A stretch of 64,000 nucleotides of DNA from Bacteroidota bacterium (GTDB taxonomy: Bacteria; Bacteroidota; Bacteroidia; Sphingobacteriales; Sphingobacteriaceae), in NCBI GenBank assembly GCA_023450085.1, contig JAEXHI010000024.1:62001-126000 (forward strand), written 5' to 3'. Both the position numbers and the translations under genes were made by a program. Positions 34,261 through 42,278 of this stretch are shown here, one piece after another; the stretch's first letter is position 1, and each line of letters begins with the position of its first letter. The notes beneath the pieces are model-generated. The model searched no databases, was not told the origin of the DNA, and saw only the letters and a program-made list of their open reading frames with translations.

Positions 34261-35094
34261 TTAAAAAAATAATTTTGCAAAAACAGGCAAGTGATCTGAA
34301 AAATAACGTTGCTCTTTACTGTCTGTAATTACCCCATATTTCTGTACTTTGAAACCTTTATTGACAAAGATATAGTCGATTCTATCTTTCAAAGGACTAT
34401 CAAATTTGAAACCGTTAAAAGTTCCTTCTGGACCATAGGGTGTCTCTATACTCACTTCTTTACTATCACTCAAAAATGATTTAATAGTAGCAATGGCATC
34501 GGTCTCGGGTGTTACGTTTAAATCTCCGGTATAAACCACAGGAAGTTTCGGTGCAATTTCTTGTATTTTTTGTTTAATCAGCTTGGCCGATTCTATTCTT
34601 GCCTGCACACCAACGTGGTCATAATGGGTATTAAAAACCAAGAATTCCTTTTTATTGATTTTATCGTACAAACGCACCCAGGTGCACACTCGGTTAAACA
34701 TGGCGTCCCAACCTATACTTGGCACATTTGGCGTTGGCGACAGCCAAAATACCCCACCATCTTTTTTCGTGAACCTATTTTTATTATAGAAAATAGGCGA
34801 AAATTCACCCTTACGTTGCCCATCATCACGACCAGCACCAACGGCTTCAAAATCAGAATTTTCTAAAATGGCATCAAATTGTTCAGCCAATGCTTCTTGA
34901 GCACAAAGAACATCTACTTCATGAAACTTCACCAATGCTTTCACATTATCCTTTCTTTTGCTCCAAGCATTTACTCCGTCTTTCTCTGTACTGTACCTGA
35001 TATTATAGGTCATTATGTTTAAAGCAGTATTTTTTTGTGCATTTAACTGAACACTCAGGAGTGCCAACAATACCATCGTTAAAATTTGTTTCAT
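34261..35094 (-). CDS. Secreted endonuclease/exonuclease/phosphatase family protein
   Basis: 277 residues with a signal peptide (cleavage after LNAQ). The EEP fold motifs are clear: MTYNIRYS at the start, CAQEA near 80, NTHYDHVG, TGDLNVTPE and the C-terminal SDHLPV. This superfamily includes DNases, phosphodiesterases and sphingomyelinases. The export signal points to an extracytoplasmic phosphodiesterase of unknown substrate. A TAGCTTTG box at 35115-35122 is a possible promoter. Confidence 0.93.
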   Translation of the reverse strand: MKQILTMVLLALLSVQLNAQKNTALNIMTYNIRYSTEKDGVNAWSKRKDNVKALVKFHEVDVLCAQEALAEQFDAILENSDFEAVGAGRDDGQRKGEFSPIFYNKNRFTKKDGGVFWLSPTPNVPSIGWDAMFNRVCTWVRLYDKINKKEFLVFNTHYDHVGVQARIESAKLIKQKIQEIAPKLPVVYTGDLNVTPETDAIATIKSFLSDSKEVSIETPYGPEGTFNGFKFDSPLKDRIDYIFVNKGFKVQKYGVITDSKEQRYFSDHLPVFAKLFF

Positions 35095-35184
35095 TTGTAT
35101 CTTAGATTTACAACCAAAGCTAAAAATTCAAATTCTATATTAGGTTAAACTTATATTAAAAAGTTAAAAGCTTTACAATTATCG

Positions 35185-35886
35185 TTAGATATATCCCTCA
35201 TCGGCCAAACTCAAGAAACTATTATTACAAACAATCACATGATCAAAAATTTTAATCTCCATTAGCACCCCCAATTCCACCAGTTTCCTGGTGATATCTA
35301 CATCAGAAGCACTGGGCTTTAAGTTGCCCGACGGATGGTTATGTGCCAAAACCATAGAAGCCGCACCGTGCTCTATCGCAATTTTAAAAATCATTTTTGG
35401 ATCCACTACCGTACCAGCTTGCCCTCCTTTACTCATAAGGTGTTTTCCAATTACTACGTTAGCCCGATTGAGCAACAACAACCAAAATTCTTCGTGTGGC
35501 AAATCGGCCAATTCAGTTTTGATGATGTTAAAGGCATCAATAGAAGAAAGGATTTTCTGTACCTCTACGCTGTTACCAGAGCCGTTTCGTCTTCGACCAA
35601 GTTCTAAAGCAGCTACGATAGTAATGGCTTTTGCCTCACCAATGCCCTTGAATCTTGAAAGCTCCTTCACTCCTAGCTGAGAAAGCTTGTCGAGGTCATT
35701 TTGACAGGAAGACAAAATACGCTTGCTAAGGTCAACAGCCGTTTCGTTTTTATTTCCCGAACCTATTAAGATGGCAATCAATTCTGCATCGGTAAGCTGC
35801 CTTCGCCCCTGTTGCAATAATTTTTCACGTGGCCTATCGGCTTCAGCCCAAGATTTAATGCCGAGTTTGTTTTCATAGTTAGACAT
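35185..35886 (-). CDS. radC: RadC family protein (JAB/MPN domain)
   Basis: 233 residues from the start MSNYENKLGIKSWAE at 35886; a longer start at 35922 would run through the rpsT terminator and is less likely. N-terminal UPF0758/HhH part (LGVKELSRFKGIGEAKAITI), then the JAB metal site: E in PHEEFWLLLL, HNHPSG and a following aspartate (SASDVDIT). Despite the name its role in repair is unclear in the family. The intact metal site suggests an active metalloenzyme. Confidence 0.93.
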   Translation of the reverse strand: MSNYENKLGIKSWAEADRPREKLLQQGRRQLTDAELIAILIGSGNKNETAVDLSKRILSSCQNDLDKLSQLGVKELSRFKGIGEAKAITIVAALELGRRRNGSGNSVEVQKILSSIDAFNIIKTELADLPHEEFWLLLLNRANVVIGKHLMSKGGQAGTVVDPKMIFKIAIEHGAASMVLAHNHPSGNLKPSASDVDITRKLVELGVLMEIKIFDHVIVCNNSFLSLADEGYI

Positions 35887-35906
35887 AGATAGAAAATTAT
35901 AGGCAC

Positions 35907-35939
35907 AAAAAAACGGCATCATCTTACGATGATACCGTT
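35907..35939 (-). terminator. Intrinsic terminator after rpsT
   Basis: AACGGCATCATC pairs with GATGATACCGTT with one mismatch around TTAC. The A-run at 35907-35913 supplies the U-tract on the minus strand. Confidence 0.9.
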
Positions 35940-35961
35940 CTAATATCGTTTAAAAAAGCGA

Positions 35962-36216
35962 TTATTTCAAGTTGTTAACGAACTTGGTTAATTTTGCTTT
36001 ATTGTTTGAAGCTTTGTTTTTGTGGATTACGTTCTTTTTAGCTAAACGATCTAACATTGAAATTACTTTAGGAAGCAATTCCAACCCTGTTTTTTTATCT
36101 TCAGCAGCACGCAATCTTTTAATGAAAGTACGTGTAGTTTTAGCTTGATATCTATTACGTAAACGTTTTGCAGCGTTTGCTCTAATTCTTTTTAATGCCG
36201 ATTTATGATTTGCCAT
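35962..36216 (-). CDS. rpsT: 30S ribosomal protein S20
   Basis: Helical 16S rRNA-binding protein, 84 residues. The start MANHKSALKRIRANAAKRLR and the motif IHKNKASNNKAKLTKFVNNL are typical. It has its own consensus promoter and terminator, as expected for a separate S20 unit. Confidence 0.98.
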   Translation of the reverse strand: MANHKSALKRIRANAAKRLRNRYQAKTTRTFIKRLRAAEDKKTGLELLPKVISMLDRLAKKNVIHKNKASNNKAKLTKFVNNLK

Positions 36217-36257
36217 TGTTTAGCCTTTTATTTCTTCTCTGTTTTATTTTCGGACTG

Positions 36258-36288
36258 CAAATATAGAAGTATTATTTTTAAATACAAA
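36258..36288 (-). promoter_or_regulatory. Consensus promoter for rpsT
   Basis: On the minus strand TTTG (36285-36288) and TATATTTG (36258-36265) are separated by exactly 19 bases. This is a full match to the Bacteroidota consensus, 41 bases upstream of the start codon. Confidence 0.8.
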
Positions 36289-36449
36289 ATGGTTTTGAAA
36301 AATATTTTATTCTAATCATAACCAGAAGAAATGATTGAGTTTTAAACTTTTGCATCTTCGGCCTGTTTTGAGAATAAATTTAGTTTTTTGGCACAAAATT
36401 AGTGCAAAAAGCATCAAAGTATTATTTTTGAAAAAAACATAAAAATCTA

Positions 36450-37028
36450 GTGAAGAAACGTATCGCCATTTTTGCTTCAGGTTCAGGATCAAATGCTCAA
36501 AAAATCATGGAGCATTTTAAACGTAGTACAGAGGCAGAAGTTGCCTTGATTTTGACCAACAATCCAGAATCATACGTACTACAACGGGCCGACAGCTTTG
36601 AAATACCCTCTCACATTTTCGACAGAAATGAGTTTTACCACACAGATGAGGTGGTTGATTTATTGAAAAACTTAGATGTAGACCTTATTGTGTTGGCTGG
36701 CTTTTTATGGCTTATCCCTCAGAACCTGATCAAGGAATACCCAGGTAGAATTATTAATATACACCCTGCCCTATTGCCAAAATTTGGTGGCAAAGGAATG
36801 TATGGCGACCGTGTTCACCAAGCGGTGATGGCGGCCAACGAAACAGAAGGCGGAATTACCATCCATTATGTAAATGAGCATTACGATGAGGGAGAATTTA
36901 TTTACCAAGCGAAATACCGCGTTGAAAAGGACGACACTTTAGAAATGATCAAATTTAAGGGACAGCAACTGGAACACCTTCACTATCCTCGCATTGTAGA
37001 AATGTTGATCAGGAAGATAAAGAAGTAA
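36450..37028 (+). CDS. purN: Phosphoribosylglycinamide formyltransferase
   Basis: Third step of purine synthesis, transferring formyl from 10-formyl-tetrahydrofolate to GAR; 192 residues. The start is a GTG at 36450 (VKKRIAIFASGSGSNAQKIM read as fMet); the next ATG would remove the GSGSNAQ phosphate loop. The active-site N-x-H in INIHPALLPKFGGKG and the later aspartate in HYDEGEFIYQ are present. purH follows 370 bases later on the same strand but has its own promoter. Confidence 0.96.
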   Translation: MKKRIAIFASGSGSNAQKIMEHFKRSTEAEVALILTNNPESYVLQRADSFEIPSHIFDRNEFYHTDEVVDLLKNLDVDLIVLAGFLWLIPQNLIKEYPGRIINIHPALLPKFGGKGMYGDRVHQAVMAANETEGGITIHYVNEHYDEGEFIYQAKYRVEKDDTLEMIKFKGQQLEHLHYPRIVEMLIRKIKK

Positions 37029-37260
37029 CTAGGAACTAGTGGCTAGGGACTAGTGGTTAGTGACCTAGGAATTAGGAGCTAGGAATTAGTGATTAGTAAG
37101 CAGAAACCGATGATTGAGTGCTTTGGGGATTTATAATTTCCAAAAAACAAAACAACTAGTAGTTACGGATTAGTGGCTAGGAACCAGAGATTAGGCACTC
37201 TCAGACCTTACAATTTCCAAATAAAAAAACGAAATAACTAGGACCCAGTGACTAGAGGGA
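37029..37260. repeat. CTAG-rich word-repeat region after purN
   Basis: The gap between purN and purH (37029-37397) starts with degenerate repeats of CTAGGAACTAGTGG-like words, at least eight in the first 70 bases, and again near 37150-37200 and 37240. A longer unit containing TTTATAATTTCCAAA / CTTACAATTTCCAAA is present twice. The remaining part holds the purH promoter. No gene is seen. Confidence 0.7.
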
Positions 37261-37342
37261 ACTCTTTCGGACTCGTTAACTTACCGACTTTCGGACGTAC
37301 TAGCTCACGGGCTTTCCTTTTTATTTATTTATCCCTATTGCC

Positions 37343-37374
37343 TTTGTAAAATCATGATGGTTTTCATACCTTTG
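37343..37374 (+). promoter_or_regulatory. Promoter for purH
   Basis: TTTG (37343-37346) and TACCTTTG (37367-37374) are separated by 20 bases, matching the Bacteroidota consensus. The -7 box is 23 bases before the start codon. No PurR box or purine riboswitch was seen. Confidence 0.75.
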
Positions 37375-37397
37375 CGGCTCAAAACAATACCCTCAAA

Positions 37398-38924
37398 ATG
37401 AGCCAATCAGTAAAGATCAAAAACGCCTTAATTTCAGTTTATTACAAAGATGGTTTAGCGCCATTAGTAGAGTACCTTGGGAAGCAAGGTGTAACCTTAT
37501 TTTCTACCGGTGGAACCGAGCAGTTTATTAAAGACTTAAACGTCCCTGTTACTGCTGTAGAAAATTTAACTAGCTATCCTTCTATTTTAGGTGGACGTGT
37601 GAAGACTTTACATCCTAAAGTTTTTGGGGGCATCTTAAATCGCAGGAACCTTGCGGGTGATCAGGAGCAAATTGCTCAGTACGAAATTCCAGAAATTGAT
37701 TTGGTAATCGTAGATCTTTATCCTTTTGAGGAAACCGTAAAAAACGGCGGTACTGATGAAGAGATTATTGAGAAGATTGATATTGGCGGTATTTCTTTAA
37801 TTAGAGCAGCAGCTAAAAACTTCAATGATGTAGTGATTATTGCTTCGAAAGATGACTACTCGACCTTATTAACACAATTAGAGGAGCAAGATGGTGCTAC
37901 TACTTTAGCGCAACGTAAAGCTTTTGCTAAAAAGGCATTCCATACTTCTTCACACTATGATACGGCTATCTTCAACTATTTCAATAACGAAGAGCCTTTA
38001 AACGTATTTAAACAAAGTATTGCAAGTGCACAAACTTTACGTTATGGTGAAAACCCTCATCAAGCAGGCGTGTTTTACGGCGACCTGAATGAAATGTTCA
38101 CCAAGCTTAACGGTAAAGAACTAAGCTACAACAACTTGGTTGACGTTGATGCAGCAGTAAGCTTAATTGATGAATTTGAGGAGCCTACTTTTGCCATCTT
38201 GAAACATACTAACGCTTGTGGTGTAGCTTCAAGAAGCAATATTAAGCAGGCTTGGGTTGATGCTTTAGCTTGCGACCCAGTTTCGGCTTTCGGTGGTGTT
38301 TTGATTGCTAATAGAGAAATTGACTTGGCGACTGCAGAAGAAATCAACAACTTGTTTTTTGAAGTATTAATTGCGCCTAGCTATGAGCAGGCTGCTGTAG
38401 ACTTATTTAAGACTAAGAAAAACCGCGTGATTTTGAAACGCAATTACGTAGAATTGAACAAAAAGCAATTCAAAACTTTATTGAACGGCGTAATTGAGCA
38501 AGACAAAGATTTGATTATTGAAGGTCCTGAGCAAATGACTACCGTAACTGAAAAAGCTCCAACTTCTCAAGAGCTAAAAGACTTATATTTCGCTAATAAG
38601 ATTGTAAAGCACACTAAATCTAACACGATTGTGTTGGTTAAAGATGATGTTTTAATTGCTAGTGGCGTTGGTCAAACTTCTAGGGTTGATGCTTTAAGAC
38701 AGGCTATTGAAAAAGCTGCTTCTTTTGGCTTTAGCGTTAAAGGTGCTGCGATGGCTTCAGATGCGTTTTTCCCTTTCCCTGATTGTGTGGAAATTGCTGC
38801 TGACGCTGGCATTGCTGCTGTTTTACAACCTGGAGGCTCTATTAAAGATGCTGATTCTGTAGCGAAAGCTAATGAAAAAGGCATTGCCATGGTAACTACT
38901 GGGGTAAGACATTTTAAGCACTAG
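37398..38924 (+). CDS. purH: Bifunctional AICAR formyltransferase/IMP cyclohydrolase
   Basis: Last two steps of IMP synthesis; 508 residues. N-terminal MGS-like cyclohydrolase domain (LFSTGGTEQFIKDLN; LHPKVFGGIL; IDIGGISLIRAAAKN) to about residue 190, and the C-terminal AICAR transformylase domain with the catalytic lysine-histidine in LKHTNACGVA, DPVSAFGGVL and MASDAFFPFPD. It stands alone after its own promoter. A hairpin at 39121-39160 may end its transcript. Confidence 0.98.
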   Translation: MSQSVKIKNALISVYYKDGLAPLVEYLGKQGVTLFSTGGTEQFIKDLNVPVTAVENLTSYPSILGGRVKTLHPKVFGGILNRRNLAGDQEQIAQYEIPEIDLVIVDLYPFEETVKNGGTDEEIIEKIDIGGISLIRAAAKNFNDVVIIASKDDYSTLLTQLEEQDGATTLAQRKAFAKKAFHTSSHYDTAIFNYFNNEEPLNVFKQSIASAQTLRYGENPHQAGVFYGDLNEMFTKLNGKELSYNNLVDVDAAVSLIDEFEEPTFAILKHTNACGVASRSNIKQAWVDALACDPVSAFGGVLIANREIDLATAEEINNLFFEVLIAPSYEQAAVDLFKTKKNRVILKRNYVELNKKQFKTLLNGVIEQDKDLIIEGPEQMTTVTEKAPTSQELKDLYFANKIVKHTKSNTIVLVKDDVLIASGVGQTSRVDALRQAIEKAASFGFSVKGAAMASDAFFPFPDCVEIAADAGIAAVLQPGGSIKDADSVAKANEKGIAMVTTGVRHFKH

Positions 38925-39017
38925 TTTAGGAGCTAGGGGTTAGTCTTGAAGATTAAGGAGTAAGGAAAATCATTTTCGCACCTAAATCTTTTTCTCCCTT
39001 GGAAGATACCGAAAGAC

Positions 39018-39093
39018 CTGTCATCTAGAGCGCGACGAAGGATCTAATGATGAACACTATCTAAAATAGATTTCTCGAAACTCGGAATGACAG
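39018..39093. repeat. Single GTCATT-ended element after purH
   Basis: It begins CTGTCATCTAGAG and ends CTCGGAATGACAG. Inner arms are poorly matched. The 553-base purH-mreB gap contains this element, the hairpin at 39121-39160 and another element at 39249-39315. No gene is seen in the gap. Confidence 0.65.
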
Positions 39094-39120
39094 TAGGAAA
39101 TACTAAAGAAACTATAAATT

Positions 39121-39160
39121 AAACCACTCACCATTCCCTTTTTGAGGGATAGAGTGGTTT
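39121..39160 (+). terminator. Two-part hairpin, probable terminator for purH
   Basis: AAACCACTC (39121-39129) pairs with GAGTGGTTT (39152-39160), enclosing an inner TCCCT/AGGGA stem. AGCTTTT follows. Confidence 0.6.
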
Positions 39161-39248
39161 AGCTTTTAAAGCCTGAGTTAATTGTAAAGGCTTTAGTAAA
39201 ATAAACCCGATTGAAGCGGAATATTTTTTTGACTGGGGTTCATATACC

Positions 39249-39315
39249 TGTCATGCTGAGTTTATCGAGGCATGTGCAACCGATGAAAAATCCTTCGACA
39301 AGCTCAGGATGACAA
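39249..39315. repeat. Single GTCATG-ended element upstream of mreB
   Basis: It begins TGTCATGCTGAG and ends CTCAGGATGACA, exact complements except one base. Inner TTTATCGAGG / TCCTTCGACAAG also partly pair. It is a short member of the same palindrome class. Confidence 0.65.
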
Positions 39316-39477
39316 AGGTTCTCAAAAATATTAGAGCGTAAAGCGGGACTACCTTTGAAAAGTACCACTGGTTTTGATTTTCGGACAGAAAAAAGAAACT
39401 TAATATAATATTTTGTCTAATTTTACATTTAGGATATTAGACATATTTGTTTTTAAATACAATAACATACCTCATAC

Positions 39478-40500
39478 ATGGGATTATTTAATTGGTTTAC
39501 GCAGGAAGTTGCCATTGACCTTGGTACCGCGAACACCCTTATTATACATAACGATAAAGTAGTAGTTGACGAGCCATCGATTGTGGCTTTTGATAGACAA
39601 ACCAATAAAATTATCGCCATTGGTCGCCAAGCGATGCAAATGGAAGGTAAAACCCACGATAACATTAGAACCGTAAGACCTTTGAAAGATGGTGTAATTG
39701 CAGATTTCAATGCTGCTGAAGCCATGATTAAAGGAATGATCCGCATGCTAAACGGCGGTAAAGGATGGATGTTCCCTTCTTTAAGAATGGTGATCTGTAT
39801 TCCTTCGGGGATTACAGAGGTAGAGAAACGTGCGGTAAGAGATAGTGCCGAAATTGCAGGGGCTAAAGAAGTTTACTTGATCCACGAACCAATGGCTGCT
39901 GCTGTGGGTATTGGTATTGACGTGGAAGAACCGATGGGTAATATGATTATCGATATTGGTGGTGGTACTACTGAAATTGCGGTAATTGCTTTGTCGGGTA
40001 TTGTGTGCGACCAATCTATTCGTGTAGCGGGTGATAACTTTGACTCGGATATTGTGAACTACATCCGTCGTCAGCATAACATTATGATTGGTGACCGTAC
40101 GGCAGAAAAAATCAAAATTGAAGTAGGTGCGGCATTGCCTGAGTTGAGCGATCCTCCTGCTGATTTTGCTGTTCAAGGTCGTGATTTAATGACTGGTGTA
40201 CCTAAACAAATTACAGTTTCTTATACTGAAATTGCACACTGTTTAGATAAATCTATCTCGAAAATTGAAGAGGCAATTTTGAAAGCATTGGAGATCACTC
40301 CTCCTGAGCTTTCGGCAGATATTTACCAAACTGGTATTTACCTTACTGGTGGTGGTGCGTTGCTACGCGGTTTAGATAAACGTGTGGCTGCTAAAACTAA
40401 ATTACCTGTACACGTTGCTGAAGATCCTCTTCGTGCCGTAGTACGTGGTACTGGCATTGCCCTGAAAAACATTGGTAATTTTAAATTTTTAATGCAATAA
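39478..40500 (+). CDS. mreB: Rod shape-determining protein MreB
   Basis: Actin-like filament protein guiding lateral wall synthesis; 340 residues. The phosphate-binding motif IDLGTANTLI near residues 12-21, the connecting block IDIGGGTTEIAVIAL and the adenosine motif LTGGGALLRGL are intact. It starts the mreB-mreC-mreD-PBP2-rodA operon, but a four-helix-bundle gene lies between it and mreC. The upstream CATATTTG at 39442-39449 is one base off a -7 box. Confidence 0.98.
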   Translation: MGLFNWFTQEVAIDLGTANTLIIHNDKVVVDEPSIVAFDRQTNKIIAIGRQAMQMEGKTHDNIRTVRPLKDGVIADFNAAEAMIKGMIRMLNGGKGWMFPSLRMVICIPSGITEVEKRAVRDSAEIAGAKEVYLIHEPMAAAVGIGIDVEEPMGNMIIDIGGGTTEIAVIALSGIVCDQSIRVAGDNFDSDIVNYIRRQHNIMIGDRTAEKIKIEVGAALPELSDPPADFAVQGRDLMTGVPKQITVSYTEIAHCLDKSISKIEEAILKALEITPPELSADIYQTGIYLTGGGALLRGLDKRVAAKTKLPVHVAEDPLRAVVRGTGIALKNIGNFKFLMQ

Positions 40501-40531
40501 GGGGATTTACGTCCCGAAAGTATCGGGATTA

Positions 40532-40929
40532 AATTTACGATTGATGAATAGCGAAATCCTAAAAGCGAGAACTAAAGCATATTCAATATCGATTGGCAAA
40601 TTAATCATCGACCTCCCTCCTAATGTATTAAATAAAAATTATTCGAATCAGTTAGTTAGATGCTCAAGTTCTGTTGGCGCAAATTATAGAGCAGCCTGCA
40701 GAGCAAAATCGACAGCTGATTTTTTGAATAAACTAAAAATTGTTGAAGAAGAACTAGATGAAACGATATTCTTTCTTGAATTGTTACTAGAATTTAATCC
40801 TAATTTAAAAGTAACCATTCAGAAAAATTGGGATGAAGCAAGTGAGCTTCTAGCGATTATTGTTGCTTCTATTGTTACTATTCGCAAGAACGAACAAAAT
40901 CGTAAATTGTAATTCTAAAATCGTAAATT
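40532..40929 (+). other. Inverted-repeat-bounded insertion carrying a four-helix-bundle gene
   Basis: AATTTACGATT at 40532-40542 is the exact complement of AATCGTAAATT, which occurs at 40899-40909 and again at 40919-40929. The segment contains only the gene at 40544-40912. Just before it TCCCGA-N5-TCGGGA (40512-40528) forms another small hairpin. The segment separates mreB from mreC, which are usually adjacent. This looks like a discrete inserted unit, though no transposase or target duplication was identified. Confidence 0.55.
40544..40912 (+). CDS. Four-helix-bundle protein of the 23S rRNA-intervening-sequence (S23) family
   Basis: 122 residues starting MNSEILKARTKAYSISIGKL. The pattern of helices with RCSSSVGANYRAACRAKSTADFLNKLKIVEEELDE is typical of the S23/four-helix-bundle family, first seen encoded inside 23S rRNA intervening sequences and related to the Avd accessory protein of diversity-generating retroelements. 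No reverse transcriptase is near. The last codons (NRKL) lie inside the first right-hand inverted repeat. It sits in the mre operon but has no evident cell-shape role. Function unknown. Confidence 0.85.
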   Translation: MNSEILKARTKAYSISIGKLIIDLPPNVLNKNYSNQLVRCSSSVGANYRAACRAKSTADFLNKLKIVEEELDETIFFLELLLEFNPNLKVTIQKNWDEASELLAIIVASIVTIRKNEQNRKL

Positions 40930-40933
40930 AAAA

Positions 40934-41773
40934 ATGCGTAACCTTTGGATTTTTCTTAGCAGATATAACGCATTTTTCTTCTTTATTATCTTTTTTACCG
41001 TTGGGATTATCTTAACCATTAGGAATAATTCCTACCAACGAAGCGTTACTTTTGGCTCAACCAATGAAATTGTTGGCACCGCTTATAAAAGGCTAAATGT
41101 AATTAAGCGCTATTTGAACTTGGTGCAGGTGAATGACAGCTTGGCTGCCGAAAACGCGGCTTTAAAAACGCAGTTGCTTGGCCTTGCCAGTATAGACAGT
41201 ACACAAATCACGAAAGTAAAAGATACGGTTAATCATCAGCAATACACGCTAATTGCGGCTAAAGTATTTAAAAACTCCGTAACACTAACCAATAACATCC
41301 TTACCATCAACAAAGGTTCGAAAGATGGTATTGCGAAGGATATGGCGGTTATTTCTCCAGGCAAAGGCGTAGTAGGTTTTGTACAAAATGTATCTGAGAA
41401 TTTTGCCACCATTCGTCCGTTGCTCAATCAGGAAACAGCGATTAGTGTGGTACTCAAAAAAGACAACGCTTTTGGCAGCTTGGTTTGGGGCGACAATAAT
41501 TTCGACTACCGCAAGGCTTATGTTAAAGAAATTCCTAATCATTATAAAGTAAAAGTTGGCGATACAATCATTACTTCGGGTTCTGGTGGTTTCCCTAGAG
41601 GAATAGAAGTTGGTAAAGTAACTAATACCAATGTGAGTACGGGCGATAGCTTTATGACCTTGGAAATTACATTGTTTAATAATTTTAGCACGTTACAATT
41701 TGTTTACGTGGTTAAGGATAAATTTGCGGAGGAAGTAAAATCTCTGCAACCAGAAGTTAAAAATGAACAGTAG
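40934..41773 (+). CDS. mreC: Rod shape-determining protein MreC
   Basis: Bitopic scaffold linking MreB to the elongasome; 279 residues. One N-terminal membrane span (residues about 12-30), a coiled coil (about 60-90) and periplasmic beta-barrel domains with NSVTLTNNILTINKGSKDGI. It overlaps mreD by 11 bases, so coupled translation is likely. Its 5' end is 4 bases after the inverted repeat of the inserted element. Confidence 0.95.
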   Translation: MRNLWIFLSRYNAFFFFIIFFTVGIILTIRNNSYQRSVTFGSTNEIVGTAYKRLNVIKRYLNLVQVNDSLAAENAALKTQLLGLASIDSTQITKVKDTVNHQQYTLIAAKVFKNSVTLTNNILTINKGSKDGIAKDMAVISPGKGVVGFVQNVSENFATIRPLLNQETAISVVLKKDNAFGSLVWGDNNFDYRKAYVKEIPNHYKVKVGDTIITSGSGGFPRGIEVGKVTNTNVSTGDSFMTLEITLFNNFSTLQFVYVVKDKFAEEVKSLQPEVKNEQ

Positions 41774-42278
41774 AGTTATACTAGTCAATATATTTAGATG
41801 GATGGTGCTGTTGTTTATACAGATTTTTCTGTTGCGCAACATGGCCTTTTACAATCTGTCTACCCCCTTTATTTATGTACTGTTCATTTTGGTATTGCCT
41901 TTTCACATTCCAAACTTGCTACTGTATGTGATTGCTTTTATTACAGGCTTAACACTCGACTCGTTTTACGATACTTTGGGTGTACACACCAGTGCTTGTA
42001 TTGCTTTGGCTTTTGTAAGGATACTTTTTATTTCTGTGAGTTTAAACAGAGAATCTATCGATGAACCTGAGCCTTCTTTGGGAAATATGGGCTTTAGGTG
42101 GTTTTCTTTATATGCGGTATTGTGTATTTTTGCTCATCATGTCGTGTTGTTTTTCCTAGAAGCTTTTAAATTTACATCACTAACTTATACTTTGGGAAGA
42201 ACTTTATTGAGCGTGGTATTTACACTATTTACCGTGTTATTGGTTGAGTTTATCTTCCACAATAGAAAATCGGCTTAA
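41763..42278 (+). CDS. mreD: Rod shape-determining protein MreD
   Basis: Small integral membrane partner of MreC; 171 residues with five or six hydrophobic spans. Sequence is weakly conserved, but size, topology and position (overlapping mreC by 11 bases and the PBP2 start by one base in TAATG) make the call firm. Confidence 0.9.
   Translation: MNSRVILVNIFRWMVLLFIQIFLLRNMAFYNLSTPFIYVLFILVLPFHIPNLLLYVIAFITGLTLDSFYDTLGVHTSACIALAFVRILFISVSLNRESIDEPEPSLGNMGFRWFSLYAVLCIFAHHVVLFFLEAFKFTSLTYTLGRTLLSVVFTLFTVLLVEFIFHNRKSA

Noticed and set aside
35887..35922. Longer radC start
   Set aside because: It would be encoded within the rpsT terminator region and adds non-conserved residues.
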